Shown here piece by piece: positions 6,867 to 13,666 of a stretch of 31,880 nucleotides of DNA. The position numbers and the translations under genes are program-made. How positions within the stretch are numbered: position 1 is the stretch's first letter; every line of letters begins with the position of its first letter. The DNA comes from Candidatus Aerophobetes bacterium Ae_b3b (GTDB taxonomy: Bacteria > Aerophobota > Aerophobia > Aerophobales > AE-B3A): NCBI GenBank assembly GCA_005223085.1, contig NJBP01000023.1, positions 1-31,880 on the forward strand, in the 5' to 3' direction. The notes under the pieces are model-generated. The model was not told where the DNA came from, searched no databases, and saw nothing but the letters and a program-made list of their open reading frames with translations.

Positions 6867-8018
6867 GTGTTTTATAAAAGAATTTTGAAGCGAAAAGCAT
6901 TAGCTATATTGCTAGTAATGACTTTTTCCCAGGTACTCTGTTTTTCTACCGAAGCTCAATCCGCGCCGACTGTTCGCGTGAAGATCTCAGAAAAAGAAAT
7001 TATACAGGCTGGCGCTACTGGTGCTCTTCGAGTTGAAGGGAAAGGAAATATTCGCCATTTCTCACCCTCTAGCCTGCCATTAAGAATCGAGTCTTCCCCC
7101 AGTGGGATAAAGATAGACCAGAGAAATTGGGGAAGTAGTGTCCGGATAATGCCTGAAACAGACAGTTCTCTATGTTTAGTTGATTGGCGAAGATATCGGG
7201 GCAGTCTTCTCATTAAAAAGAAGGGCGAGTTTCTTGAGGTCATAAATGAGCTTCCCCTGGAAGAATACCTTTACGGGGTGATCAAATGGGAAATTTCCCC
7301 CGACTGGCCTCCTGTGGCTGTGGCTGCCCAGGCTATTGCAGCTAGAACCTATGCTCTGAAGAAATTAGAGACTTCTTTACCGGAAAATCAAGATTATCAC
7401 CTCTTAAGCACAGAGGACGATCAGGTATACGGAGGAGTCGAATCAGAAGACCCTCGTAGTACAAAATCGGTTGACTCCACTCGAGGCAAGGTAATCACCT
7501 ACGAAGGACAGCTAATAAATGCTCATTATAATGCCTGTTGTGGAGGATATACTGCCGCCAGCGCTGATGTCTGGGGAAAATCATTTCCCTACCTTGAGGC
7601 CAGAGCCGATCCATTCTGTAAAGACAGTCCTTATTATGATTGGCAGTGGAAGGTTGAAGCTGAAAAGCTGAGGCAACTTTTAAGGGAGAAAGGACTACTA
7701 CTGGGTAAACTCCACCGGATTCAGCCACTCAGTTTCGATCAGAGTGATCGAATCAAGCAGCTAAAGATACAATACCGAGGAGGAGAAAAATATCTAAAGG
7801 GGAGTGAATTTCGTAGATTAGTGGGAACCGATAATGTAAAAAGCACCTTATTCAAAGTCAGCAGGTATGCTAGGTATTTTATCTTCACCGGGAAAGGATC
7901 GGGTCATGGAGTGGGGATGTGTCAGTGGGGAACCAGGGGAATGGCTCAGAAAGGCTATAGTACCAAGGAAATCCTCCAGTTTTATTATCCAGGCACAACC
8001 ACAAAACAACGCTATTAA
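6867..8018 (+). CDS. SpoIID/LytB-domain protein, exported peptidoglycan lytic transglycosylase-like
   Basis: The 383-residue protein has a Sec signal peptide: basic residues 5-10, hydrophobic core 11-26, likely cut after STEA30. The SpoIID core follows: LEEYLYGVIKWEISPDWPPVAVAAQAIAARTYAL (131-164), in which E142 corresponds to the catalytic Glu of SpoIID. After it comes a Cys-Gly region (CCGGYTA, 224-230), then VWGKSFPYLEA, and the C-terminal GKGSGHGVGMCQWGTRGMA, a family signature. In spore formers SpoIID cleaves glycan strands denuded of peptides, but homologues are widespread in non-sporulating bacteria, so sporulation is not implied. Start: GTG 6867 with AGGTGGG upstream. It is 26 bp after hisI and may ride on the same mRNA. 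Confidence 0.9.
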   Translation: MFYKRILKRKALAILLVMTFSQVLCFSTEAQSAPTVRVKISEKEIIQAGATGALRVEGKGNIRHFSPSSLPLRIESSPSGIKIDQRNWGSSVRIMPETDSSLCLVDWRRYRGSLLIKKKGEFLEVINELPLEEYLYGVIKWEISPDWPPVAVAAQAIAARTYALKKLETSLPENQDYHLLSTEDDQVYGGVESEDPRSTKSVDSTRGKVITYEGQLINAHYNACCGGYTAASADVWGKSFPYLEARADPFCKDSPYYDWQWKVEAEKLRQLLREKGLLLGKLHRIQPLSFDQSDRIKQLKIQYRGGEKYLKGSEFRRLVGTDNVKSTLFKVSRYARYFIFTGKGSGHGVGMCQWGTRGMAQKGYSTKEILQFYYPGTTTKQRY

Positions 8019-8021
8019 CTT

Positions 8022-8055
8022 GATATACAGCGACGAAGGGGAAGAGTCCCGAGAT
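8022..8055 (+). repeat. 34-bp interspersed repeat, copy 1 (REP-like)
   Basis: Identical over 34 bp to 21746-21779. It contains CAGCGACGAAGGGG and TCCCGAGAT, with a short GGGA/TCCC hairpin. It starts 3 bp after the SpoIID-like stop and ends 5 bp before a TTGACA -35 box. The AGCGACGA core resembles common REP-type elements (from memory). Confidence 0.75.
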
Positions 8056-8060
8056 AATTG

Positions 8061-8089
8061 TTGACAAGATAGATCCAATGTAATATCTT
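8061..8089 (+). promoter_or_regulatory. Sigma-70 promoter of apgM
   Basis: TTGACA at 8061-8066 and TATCTT at 8084-8089, spacer 17 bp. The predicted start would be near 8096, leaving a leader of only about 12 nt before the ATG at 8108. The 34-bp repeat occupies the -41 to -75 region. Confidence 0.6.
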
Positions 8090-8107
8090 AAGAATGAGTA
8101 CCGAAAG

Positions 8108-9334
8108 ATGTCTGTGGAAAAGAAGGCTATACTGGTGGTGGCAGATGGATTAGGAGATAGGGCGGTAAAAGATGGAAAAACTCCTCTACAGCTGGCCAGA
8201 AAGCCAGTCCTTGATGAACTAGCCAGGGAGGGTTCTACTGGTTTAATGAGCACACTGGGCCGGGGAGTTATTCCGGGAAGTGATACAGCACACCTGGCTC
8301 TTTTTGGATACGATCCCGCCGTCTATTATAAAGGAAGGGGTCCTTTTGAGGCCCTAGGAGTAGGATTTGAGTTAAAACAGGGTGATGTAGCTTTCAGGTG
8401 TAACTTCGCTACTGTGGATAAAAATCTAAGAGTGATCGATAGGAGAGCAGGTCGTTTAAAGGATGAGGGTCCCCAACTAGCCAAATTCTTGCAGGGAATT
8501 AAGGTAGAAGGAGTGAGGGCTATTTTTCTTCCTTCAACTGAACACAGGGGAACGTTAATTCTGCGGGGAGACGGTCTTTCCCCGGCTGTTTCTGATACGG
8601 ATCCCCACTCGTCTGAACCACTACCTCTCCTAGAGTCAGCCCCTCAAAATAATAGCCAGGCGGCAAAAAAAACGGCAAGAATTGTAAATGAGGTCATTAG
8701 AGAAAGTAGGTCTCGCCTTGCTTCCCATCCTTTAAACAAACAAAGGGAAAAAGAAGGCAGGCTTCCGGCCAATGTAATTCTTACCCGGGGGGCGGGAGTA
8801 TATGAGAAAGTAGAGTCTTTAAAGGATAGATATGGAATCAGGAGCTGCTGCATAGCTGGATCTGCTTTATACAAGGGAGTGGCCAAATATGTAGGAATGG
8901 AAGTTCTTAAAGTTCCAGGAGCTACGGGAAGAATAGATACAGACATTGAGGCAAAAGCTAAGGTAGCTCGACAGGCCCTGGAAGAATTTGACTTTGTCTT
9001 TGTCCATGTCAAGGGGGCGGATAATGCAAGCCATGATGGAAACCTTGAGGGAAAGCTTTTGATGATTGAAAAAGTAGATAGATTAGTCCAGATTCTGTGC
9101 CAGGAGGCTATCTACCTTATCGTAACGGCTGACCATAGCACGCCTCTTTCCCTTAAAAGGCACAGCAGCGACCCAGTGCCAGTTTTATTTTATGGAAATG
9201 GGGTCAGACGGGATAAAGTGAAATTTTTTGACGAGATCTCCACTGCTTGCGGATGTCTGGGGCATCTTACCGGGATTGAGTTAAACAGGGAGATTATGGA
9301 TCTAATGGGATGTGGACATATGGTGGGTAGTTGA
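8108..9334 (+). CDS. apgM: Cofactor-independent phosphoglycerate mutase, archaeal type (ApgM, COG3635)
   Basis: The 408-residue member of the alkaline-phosphatase superfamily interconverts 3- and 2-phosphoglycerate in glycolysis and gluconeogenesis. Metal ligand D13 sits in LVVADGLGD, and S58 in IPGSDTAHL is the phosphorylated nucleophile. DNASHDG (~310) and TADHSTP (~342) hold the remaining metal ligands. The ~400-residue length and motif set fit the archaeal-type enzyme, not the ~510-residue GpmI. This type also occurs in many deep-branching bacteria. Start: ATG 8108, preceded by CGAAAG. It has its own promoter. The call is firm on motifs. Confidence 0.92.
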   Translation: MSVEKKAILVVADGLGDRAVKDGKTPLQLARKPVLDELAREGSTGLMSTLGRGVIPGSDTAHLALFGYDPAVYYKGRGPFEALGVGFELKQGDVAFRCNFATVDKNLRVIDRRAGRLKDEGPQLAKFLQGIKVEGVRAIFLPSTEHRGTLILRGDGLSPAVSDTDPHSSEPLPLLESAPQNNSQAAKKTARIVNEVIRESRSRLASHPLNKQREKEGRLPANVILTRGAGVYEKVESLKDRYGIRSCCIAGSALYKGVAKYVGMEVLKVPGATGRIDTDIEAKAKVARQALEEFDFVFVHVKGADNASHDGNLEGKLLMIEKVDRLVQILCQEAIYLIVTADHSTPLSLKRHSSDPVPVLFYGNGVRRDKVKFFDEISTACGCLGHLTGIELNREIMDLMGCGHMVGS

Positions 9335-9441
9335 GGGAGGTGTTAGTGGGAGTCGCTTCTGATAACTTACGGGTCTTGGACCACCAACCTCGCCTAAATA
9401 TTGGAAATTGATGCCATCAATTTCTCGAAAGAGGTGACTAG
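9335..9441 (+). promoter_or_regulatory. Structured leader before the DUF151 gene
   Basis: A perfect 9-bp hairpin, GAAATTGAT (9404-9412) and ATCAATTTC (9416-9424) with loop GCC, ends 4 bp before the ribosome site AAGAGGTG (9429-9436). Upstream, GAGGT...GTGG near 9337-9352 can pair with CCAC...ACCTC (9381-9392), enclosing a small GGTC-TTG-GACC hairpin. This suggests a folded leader that could control translation. It resembles no riboswitch I know. Confidence 0.4.
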
Positions 9442-9924
9442 ATGATAGAAGTAATCGTTTCCAAAGTGGCCATCGATGTTAATTCAAAGATGCCAGTCAT
9501 TGTGTTGAAAGAAAAAGGGGGAGATAAAACACTCCCCATTTGGATTGGACTATTTGAGGCACAGGCTATTGCTCTGGCTCTGGAGAATGTTAAACCACCG
9601 CGACCCTTAACTCATGATCTGGCCAAATCTCTAATTGAGAAGCTTAACGGCAGGGTGGACCGAATAGTAATAAGCGACCTCAGACATAATACCTTTTATG
9701 CACGCATTATGATGAGGAGAAATGGAGAGCCTCTTCAGGTCGATTCTCGCCCCAGTGATGCTATAGCCCTGGCTCTTAGGCTGAAGGTACCTATTTTTAT
9801 AGACGAGACAGTGCTAGACAAGATAGCCGTAGGGGACAAGCCTCCCATTAAGGAGGAGGAGATAGAGGATTTCAAGAAAAGATTGAAGGATCTAAAACCG
9901 GAGGATTTTGGCCAACCTACCTAA
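9442..9924 (+). CDS. Bifunctional nuclease (BFN/DUF151) family protein
   Basis: The 160-residue protein consists mostly of one BFN domain. Conserved elements are MPVIVLKEKGG (17-27), LPIWIGLFEAQAIALAL (31-47), RPLTHDL (54-60) and DSRPSDAIALALRLKVPIFIDE (101-122). Some plant and bacterial members have been reported to cleave DNA and RNA; the physiological role in bacteria is unclear. The C-terminal tail (130-160) is charged, with no UvrB/C motif. Start: ATG 9442 with AAGAGGTG at 9429-9436. A structured leader precedes it and a terminator-like hairpin follows at once, so it is likely the end of its transcript. Confidence 0.88.
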   Translation: MIEVIVSKVAIDVNSKMPVIVLKEKGGDKTLPIWIGLFEAQAIALALENVKPPRPLTHDLAKSLIEKLNGRVDRIVISDLRHNTFYARIMMRRNGEPLQVDSRPSDAIALALRLKVPIFIDETVLDKIAVGDKPPIKEEEIEDFKKRLKDLKPEDFGQPT

Positions 9925-9929
9925 AAATA

Positions 9930-9961
9930 GCTCATCTTTCATAAAGTGAGCAGTCCTTTTT
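9930..9961 (+). terminator. Rho-independent terminator after the DUF151 gene
   Basis: Stem GCTCA(T)CTTT / AAAGTGAGC with loop CAT (9930-9951, one bulged T), followed by AGTCC and a run of five T at 9957-9961. It starts 5 bp after the DUF151 stop. Confidence 0.6.
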
Positions 9962-10075
9962 GCTTTATAACACCATTACTTCCTTGTAGTTTTTCCCCTT
10001 GAATATCGCCAACTCTTAATCAAAAATCTCTTGAGCCCAACTTTTATTTTTCTAATCCCGCACAGGTTAACAATT

Positions 10076-10130
10076 TCAAATTTTCTGTCTTAAACGTAAA
10101 TAGTAGGGACATTTTCTCAAAGGATGGCAG
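10076..10130 (+). repeat. 55-bp interspersed repeat, copy 1
   Basis: 53 of 55 bases match 20575-20629 in the same orientation; the differences are at the 27th and 49th bases of the repeat. It contains TAGGGACATTTTCTCAAAGG, which resembles the outer end of some insertion sequences (from memory). No transposase is nearby, so it may be a solo end or a miniature element. Confidence 0.75.
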
Positions 10131-10145
10131 ACGAAAACCGGGGGG

Positions 10146-10173
10146 TTGACAAAAAAAATATGTATGGCATGAT
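10146..10173 (+). promoter_or_regulatory. Possible promoter of the first sugar-transporter operon
   Basis: Perfect TTGACA at 10146-10151 with a weak -10, CATGAT at 10168-10173, spacer 16 bp. The LacI-type palindrome at 10180-10189 falls at the expected transcription start. The resulting leader would be about 275 nt. Confidence 0.4.
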
Positions 10174-10179
10174 TTTACT

Positions 10180-10189
10180 GAACCGGTTC
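10180..10189 (+). promoter_or_regulatory. LacI-family-type operator
   Basis: Perfect palindrome GAACCGGTTC with the central CG typical of LacI/GalR/CcpA operators, 6 bp after the candidate -10 box and 267 bp before the binding-protein start. A related but imperfect site, TTAATCGGTTGG, is at 10310-10321. No LacI-type regulator is encoded in this window, so the repressor would act in trans. Confidence 0.5.
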
Positions 10190-10346
10190 GGGAAAATTGA
10201 AACTGTCTTTTCCAGCGGATTCTTCCTGCAGCTAATAAAAAATGTGAGAATCCTCTTAGATATCCCGGGTGCTGGTAGCCTTTATTATTTTCTGTTGGTT
10301 ATTATTTAGTTAATCGGTTGGTCTCCAGAAGATAAAGAAAATAAAA

Positions 10347-10398
10347 GGCCCGGAAGGGGGTGAGAAGGTGAACAAGCCTGCCTGAGGCAGGGAGGGCC
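10347..10398 (+). promoter_or_regulatory. Structured leader with Shine-Dalgarno-like block, copy 1
   Basis: GGCCC (10347-10351) pairs with GGGCC (10394-10398). Between them lies the purine-rich block GGAAGGGGGTGAGAAGGT (10352-10369), close to the extended anti-16S consensus. After it comes a hairpin CCTGCC-TGA-GGCAGG (10377-10391). The same block, 17 of 18 bases identical, lies at 23805-23822 the same distance before the other binding-protein start (86 versus 87 nt). It may be a standby ribosome site, a mini-ORF (GTG AGA AGG TGA) or a regulatory RNA; function is inferred. Confidence 0.5.
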
Positions 10399-10455
10399 AA
10401 CCTGAGTTTCAAGATTAAAGACTGAGGAAAAAATTTATAAGAAGGAGAATGACCA

Positions 10456-11790
10456 ATGGAGAAAATATTTAAAAAAAGGGTTATTATAACAGTTCTGGCA
10501 GTTGGGCTTATAATGTGGATGGGACTGGTGCCTTCACTAGCTCAGAAGCCTGTTACCATTAAATTTGCTCACTTCTATGATCCTGCGGCAGGAGCAGGCC
10601 ATGTAATGAACATAGAGTGGCTGGAAAAAACGATACCTGCTTTTGAGAAGGAGAATCCTGGTATCAAGGTGGAGTTCGAGTGGACTAAATGGGATGAGAT
10701 AGACATCAGGTCCATAAGAGATTACGCGGCTGGAATCCCTCATGATGTTATGATGAGCTCTCCCCAGCTGATGCCCAAACACTTTATTGCCGGTGACTAT
10801 CTGGATCTTACATCTTACGCGGCAAAATGGCCAAAGGCAAGAGCGGAAGATATTAATTGGACTCCCGTTTGGGGAAAAGTTTTTCCCTTAGGCATACCCC
10901 TGGGAATACACACCAGAACCACCGTCTACCGAAGAGACCTCTTTGAAAAATACGGGCTTGATCCTGGCCGAACACCGGAAGATCTTGAATCATTGGTCAA
11001 GTATGCTCAATTCTTAACCAGAGACACTAATGCCGATGGAAAGACCGACACCTGGGGGTTGGGGATGTACTTTGGTGCCTCACGCGCCACCATTGAACTC
11101 TATTTTGCTCCCTATATTTGGAATTTCGACGGAAAACTGTGGGATCCTGAGACCAAGAGAGCGAGTTTTGCTTCGGAAGCTGGAGTCAAGGCGACAAGGT
11201 TCGTCTACGATCTGGTGAATACCTACAAGGTTACCCCTGAGTGGGCTACCGTTGGAACCTACGATGAGGTGGGATTGATAAATTTTCTGAACGGTACATA
11301 TGCCATGTTTACAGGATTCGGAAGCTACTGGATTGGACCTCTGGAGGAGAAAGGTTGGGTCACGGGGATCTTCCCCCCTAAGTCCTGGGGAAAGGCGACA
11401 GTGGCTGATGTATTTGTCGCCGCCACCAAACCTCATGCACAGTTTACCAATGCCTGGGCGCTTTCCATAAACACACTTAGCGAGCATCCAGATGAAAGCT
11501 TCAAACTGATAGACTTTATAGTTACTCCCGAGCGACTCATCGACTATCCGGATGCGGGACTTCCAACTCTCTTGAGTTTATGGGATAAACCAGAGTTACA
11601 GACCGACTTCTACCAAGAGTGGCTTAAAGCAGCTGCACATGGAAAATCAATGCCGTACACAGCTCATTATGGAGAATTAGCTGATACAGTAGCGGCCTGC
11701 CTTCAAGAGATATTGATCAAGAAGGCACCCATTGAGGCAACCTTAAAGAGATTTGAAGATGAATATAATGCCAAATACGCGGGAGAATAA
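10456..11790 (+). CDS. CUT1 ABC transporter, extracellular sugar-binding protein (family 1)
   Basis: The 444-residue protein has a Sec signal peptide: KIFKKR basic start, hydrophobic residues 9-26, likely cut after SLA29. The mature start QKPVTIKFAHFYDP is typical of family-1 solute-binding proteins (MalE-like). There is no lipobox Cys, so it should be free in a periplasm. Conserved features include FEKENPGIKVEFEWTKWDE (~60), GIPLGIHTRTTVYRRDLFEKYGLDPGRTPEDL (~150-180) and a tryptophan-rich ligand region. It delivers a mono- or oligosaccharide to the two permeases that follow at once (15 bp, then a 1-bp overlap). Start: ATG 10456 with AAGGAGAA. No ATPase gene is adjacent, so a shared MsmK-type ATPase is likely. 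A nearby mannosidase suggests manno-sugars, unproven. Confidence 0.9.
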   Translation: MEKIFKKRVIITVLAVGLIMWMGLVPSLAQKPVTIKFAHFYDPAAGAGHVMNIEWLEKTIPAFEKENPGIKVEFEWTKWDEIDIRSIRDYAAGIPHDVMMSSPQLMPKHFIAGDYLDLTSYAAKWPKARAEDINWTPVWGKVFPLGIPLGIHTRTTVYRRDLFEKYGLDPGRTPEDLESLVKYAQFLTRDTNADGKTDTWGLGMYFGASRATIELYFAPYIWNFDGKLWDPETKRASFASEAGVKATRFVYDLVNTYKVTPEWATVGTYDEVGLINFLNGTYAMFTGFGSYWIGPLEEKGWVTGIFPPKSWGKATVADVFVAATKPHAQFTNAWALSINTLSEHPDESFKLIDFIVTPERLIDYPDAGLPTLLSLWDKPELQTDFYQEWLKAAAHGKSMPYTAHYGELADTVAACLQEILIKKAPIEATLKRFEDEYNAKYAGE

Positions 11791-11805
11791 GATCAATTAA
11801 AGCCG

Positions 11806-12717
11806 ATGGAAAGAAGTAGAAAACAGGAGTCGTCTAGAAAAGGGGGCTTGTATATCCTCTGGGAGTACAAGCTCCCCTATCTTTTTTTGCTGCCCAGTGT
11901 TATTCTACTAATATTTTTCTTAGCCGCACCCTTGGTTTCTGGAATTTATATGAGCTTTCAAAAGATCTCTTTAAGAGGCATCTCGGAATTTGTTGGATTC
12001 AGAAATTATCGCTTGCTGCTGGGAGAGGGAAGATTCAGGAATAATTTGCTGTTTTCTGTACTTTATGTAGCCGGAAATGTAGGATTGTCGGTCCCCCTTG
12101 CATATGCTGCAGCCCTTCTAATCACCGGTAAGTTGAGAGGAATACAATTTTTTAGGGCAATTTTTTTAATTCCATTTATTGTAACTCCCGTTGTAAGTGC
12201 AATCCTGTTTAGGTCAATGGTGAATCCCTCCTTTGGTCCCATAACAGCCCTGCTGGAGATGATAACAGGAAAGCATTACATTATTCTTGCCGACTCCACC
12301 CTAGCCATGCTAACCATAATCGGGCACAGTTTCTGGAGATCCTTTTCTTTCATTATGCTCTTTCTAGCCGCAGGAATCGCCACTATTCCTACCGAACTTT
12401 ATGAAGCAGGAAAAGTGGATGGAGCCGGCGCCTGGGCTAGATTCAGCCATATCACATTTCCCCTGACGAAAATCCACCTAACCATTGTATTACTCATAAT
12501 AACTATGTGGACTCTCCAGGATGCAGAGACTGTGTATGCCCTAACTCAGGGGGGGCCTGGCTACAGCACAGAGGTGACTGCGGTACGTCTTTTCAAAGAT
12601 GCATTTATTAACTTTAATCTAAGCTATGGAGCAACAATTGGGGTTTTCTTGCTCATGATGAGTGCTGTTTTCATGATCTTTTATTTCAAACTAATGGGTG
12701 GAGCAGAACATTACTGA
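11806..12717 (+). CDS. CUT1 sugar ABC permease, MalF-type
   Basis: The 303-residue inner-membrane protein has six predicted hydrophobic segments: ~28-50, 83-108, 118-140, 162-190, 222-245 and 270-295. The cytoplasmic EAA loop contacting the ATPase reads YEAGKVDGAGAWARFSHITFPLTK (~200-223). LPSVILLIFFLAAPL near the N-terminus and the TQGGPGYSTEV motif (~248) are typical of MalF/UgpA-type subunits. Start: ATG 11806, in frame with and 15 bp after the binding-protein stop; no strong ribosome site, so coupling is likely. The TGA stop overlaps the next ATG by one base. Confidence 0.92.
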   Translation: MERSRKQESSRKGGLYILWEYKLPYLFLLPSVILLIFFLAAPLVSGIYMSFQKISLRGISEFVGFRNYRLLLGEGRFRNNLLFSVLYVAGNVGLSVPLAYAAALLITGKLRGIQFFRAIFLIPFIVTPVVSAILFRSMVNPSFGPITALLEMITGKHYIILADSTLAMLTIIGHSFWRSFSFIMLFLAAGIATIPTELYEAGKVDGAGAWARFSHITFPLTKIHLTIVLLIITMWTLQDAETVYALTQGGPGYSTEVTAVRLFKDAFINFNLSYGATIGVFLLMMSAVFMIFYFKLMGGAEHY

Positions 12718-13517
12718 TGAAGGCAAAAGATACGATTAGCTGGATTGGATTTTTGCTTATCTCCGTGTTTGTGTTGTTTCCCCTTTTTTGGGGGATAAGA
12801 ACTTCCTTTTCTCCTCGCTATGAAACCAGTTTGATACCAAGCAGGCTCACTCTTGAGCATTATCAATCTCTATTTGTCAGGCCGGCATTCTTACTTTACT
12901 TCAAAAATAGCTTGACCGTCACCTTAGGGGCGGTAGCGCTTACCCTACCCCTGGCTCTATTAGGTGCGTATGCTCTGGCTCGTTTCAATTTCCCAGGAAA
13001 GCAATTTGGGATTTTGCTTCTAGTATTTCCCCTGCTTCCCTTAATTGCTATCCTCGTTCCTCTGGTTTCCTATATGTATAAACTGGGAGTCTACGACTCA
13101 TTTATGGCTCTGATTTTGGTCAACAGTGTCTTTAATATACCCTTTGCCCTGTGGATGCTGAGAAATTTTATTCTAAATACTCCGGTGGAGATTGAGGAAG
13201 CGGCACTCCTGGATGGTTGCTCAAAAATAGGTGCCCTTTGCCGTATTGCTCTGCCTTTGATGCTCCCCGGCATGATCGCCGTCATTGTCTTTGTCTTCAT
13301 AACTACTTGGAACAACTACCTGTACGCAGCTGCTCTTACTTCATCTATGTCGGTGAGAGTTTTACCCCAGGCACTCTTATCATTCATTGGGACATGGGGC
13401 ATGTACTGGGAAGGTCTATGTGCAGCAGGAATGTTAACTTTAATACCTCCTCTGGTTCTCTTTCTATTTTTCCAAAAATGGTTCATAGCTGGCCTATTTG
13501 CACAGTGGTCAAGATGA
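12717..13517 (+). CDS. CUT1 sugar ABC permease, MalG-type
   Basis: The 266-residue inner-membrane partner of the preceding permease. The EAA loop is EIEEAALLDGCSKIGALCRIALPLMLPG (~160-188). The first helix (~8-26), the ALARFNFPGKQ motif (~85-95) and the WNNYLYA motif (~202-208) are standard for MalG/UgpE proteins. The protein is slightly short, ending FIAGLFAQWSR instead of the usual GLTAGAVKG-type end, but all helices are present. Start: ATG 12717 overlaps the MalF-type stop (ATGA-style coupling). No ATPase follows, so the energising subunit must come from elsewhere. In its frame, 36 further codons stay open past the TGA; see the rejected list. Confidence 0.92.
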   Translation: MKAKDTISWIGFLLISVFVLFPLFWGIRTSFSPRYETSLIPSRLTLEHYQSLFVRPAFLLYFKNSLTVTLGAVALTLPLALLGAYALARFNFPGKQFGILLLVFPLLPLIAILVPLVSYMYKLGVYDSFMALILVNSVFNIPFALWMLRNFILNTPVEIEEAALLDGCSKIGALCRIALPLMLPGMIAVIVFVFITTWNNYLYAAALTSSMSVRVLPQALLSFIGTWGMYWEGLCAAGMLTLIPPLVLFLFFQKWFIAGLFAQWSR

Positions 13518-13666
13518 CCTCTAAAAAAGGGAATCCTTCCTGAGAAGTACAAAAACAAAGACTTAATCAAGGTGAGTCTTATTAGTAAAGAGACTTTGGC
13601 TGATGAGAAGTTAATTGGGAAGGTATAGTCTTTATAAAAATGTTAAATAGGGAAAAGAAAAAGAAT

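Larger units (their letters stand above)
9962..10455 (+). other. Long non-coding stretch before the first sugar transporter
   Basis: No gene is supported here. It holds the 55-bp repeat copy 1 (10076-10130), a possible promoter (10146-10173), a LacI-type palindrome (10180-10189) and a structured leader (10347-10398). The open frame at 10124-10309 begins inside the repeat and shows no protein-family features, so I do not call it. Confidence 0.6.

Noticed and set aside
6867-8018. SpoIID-like gene as evidence of sporulation
   Set aside because: SpoIID/LytB proteins are common in non-sporulating bacteria and no other sporulation gene is present here.
10124-10309. 61-codon plus-strand frame before the first transporter
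   Set aside because: It starts inside the 55-bp repeat, has no ribosome site, and runs through the promoter and the operator palindrome.
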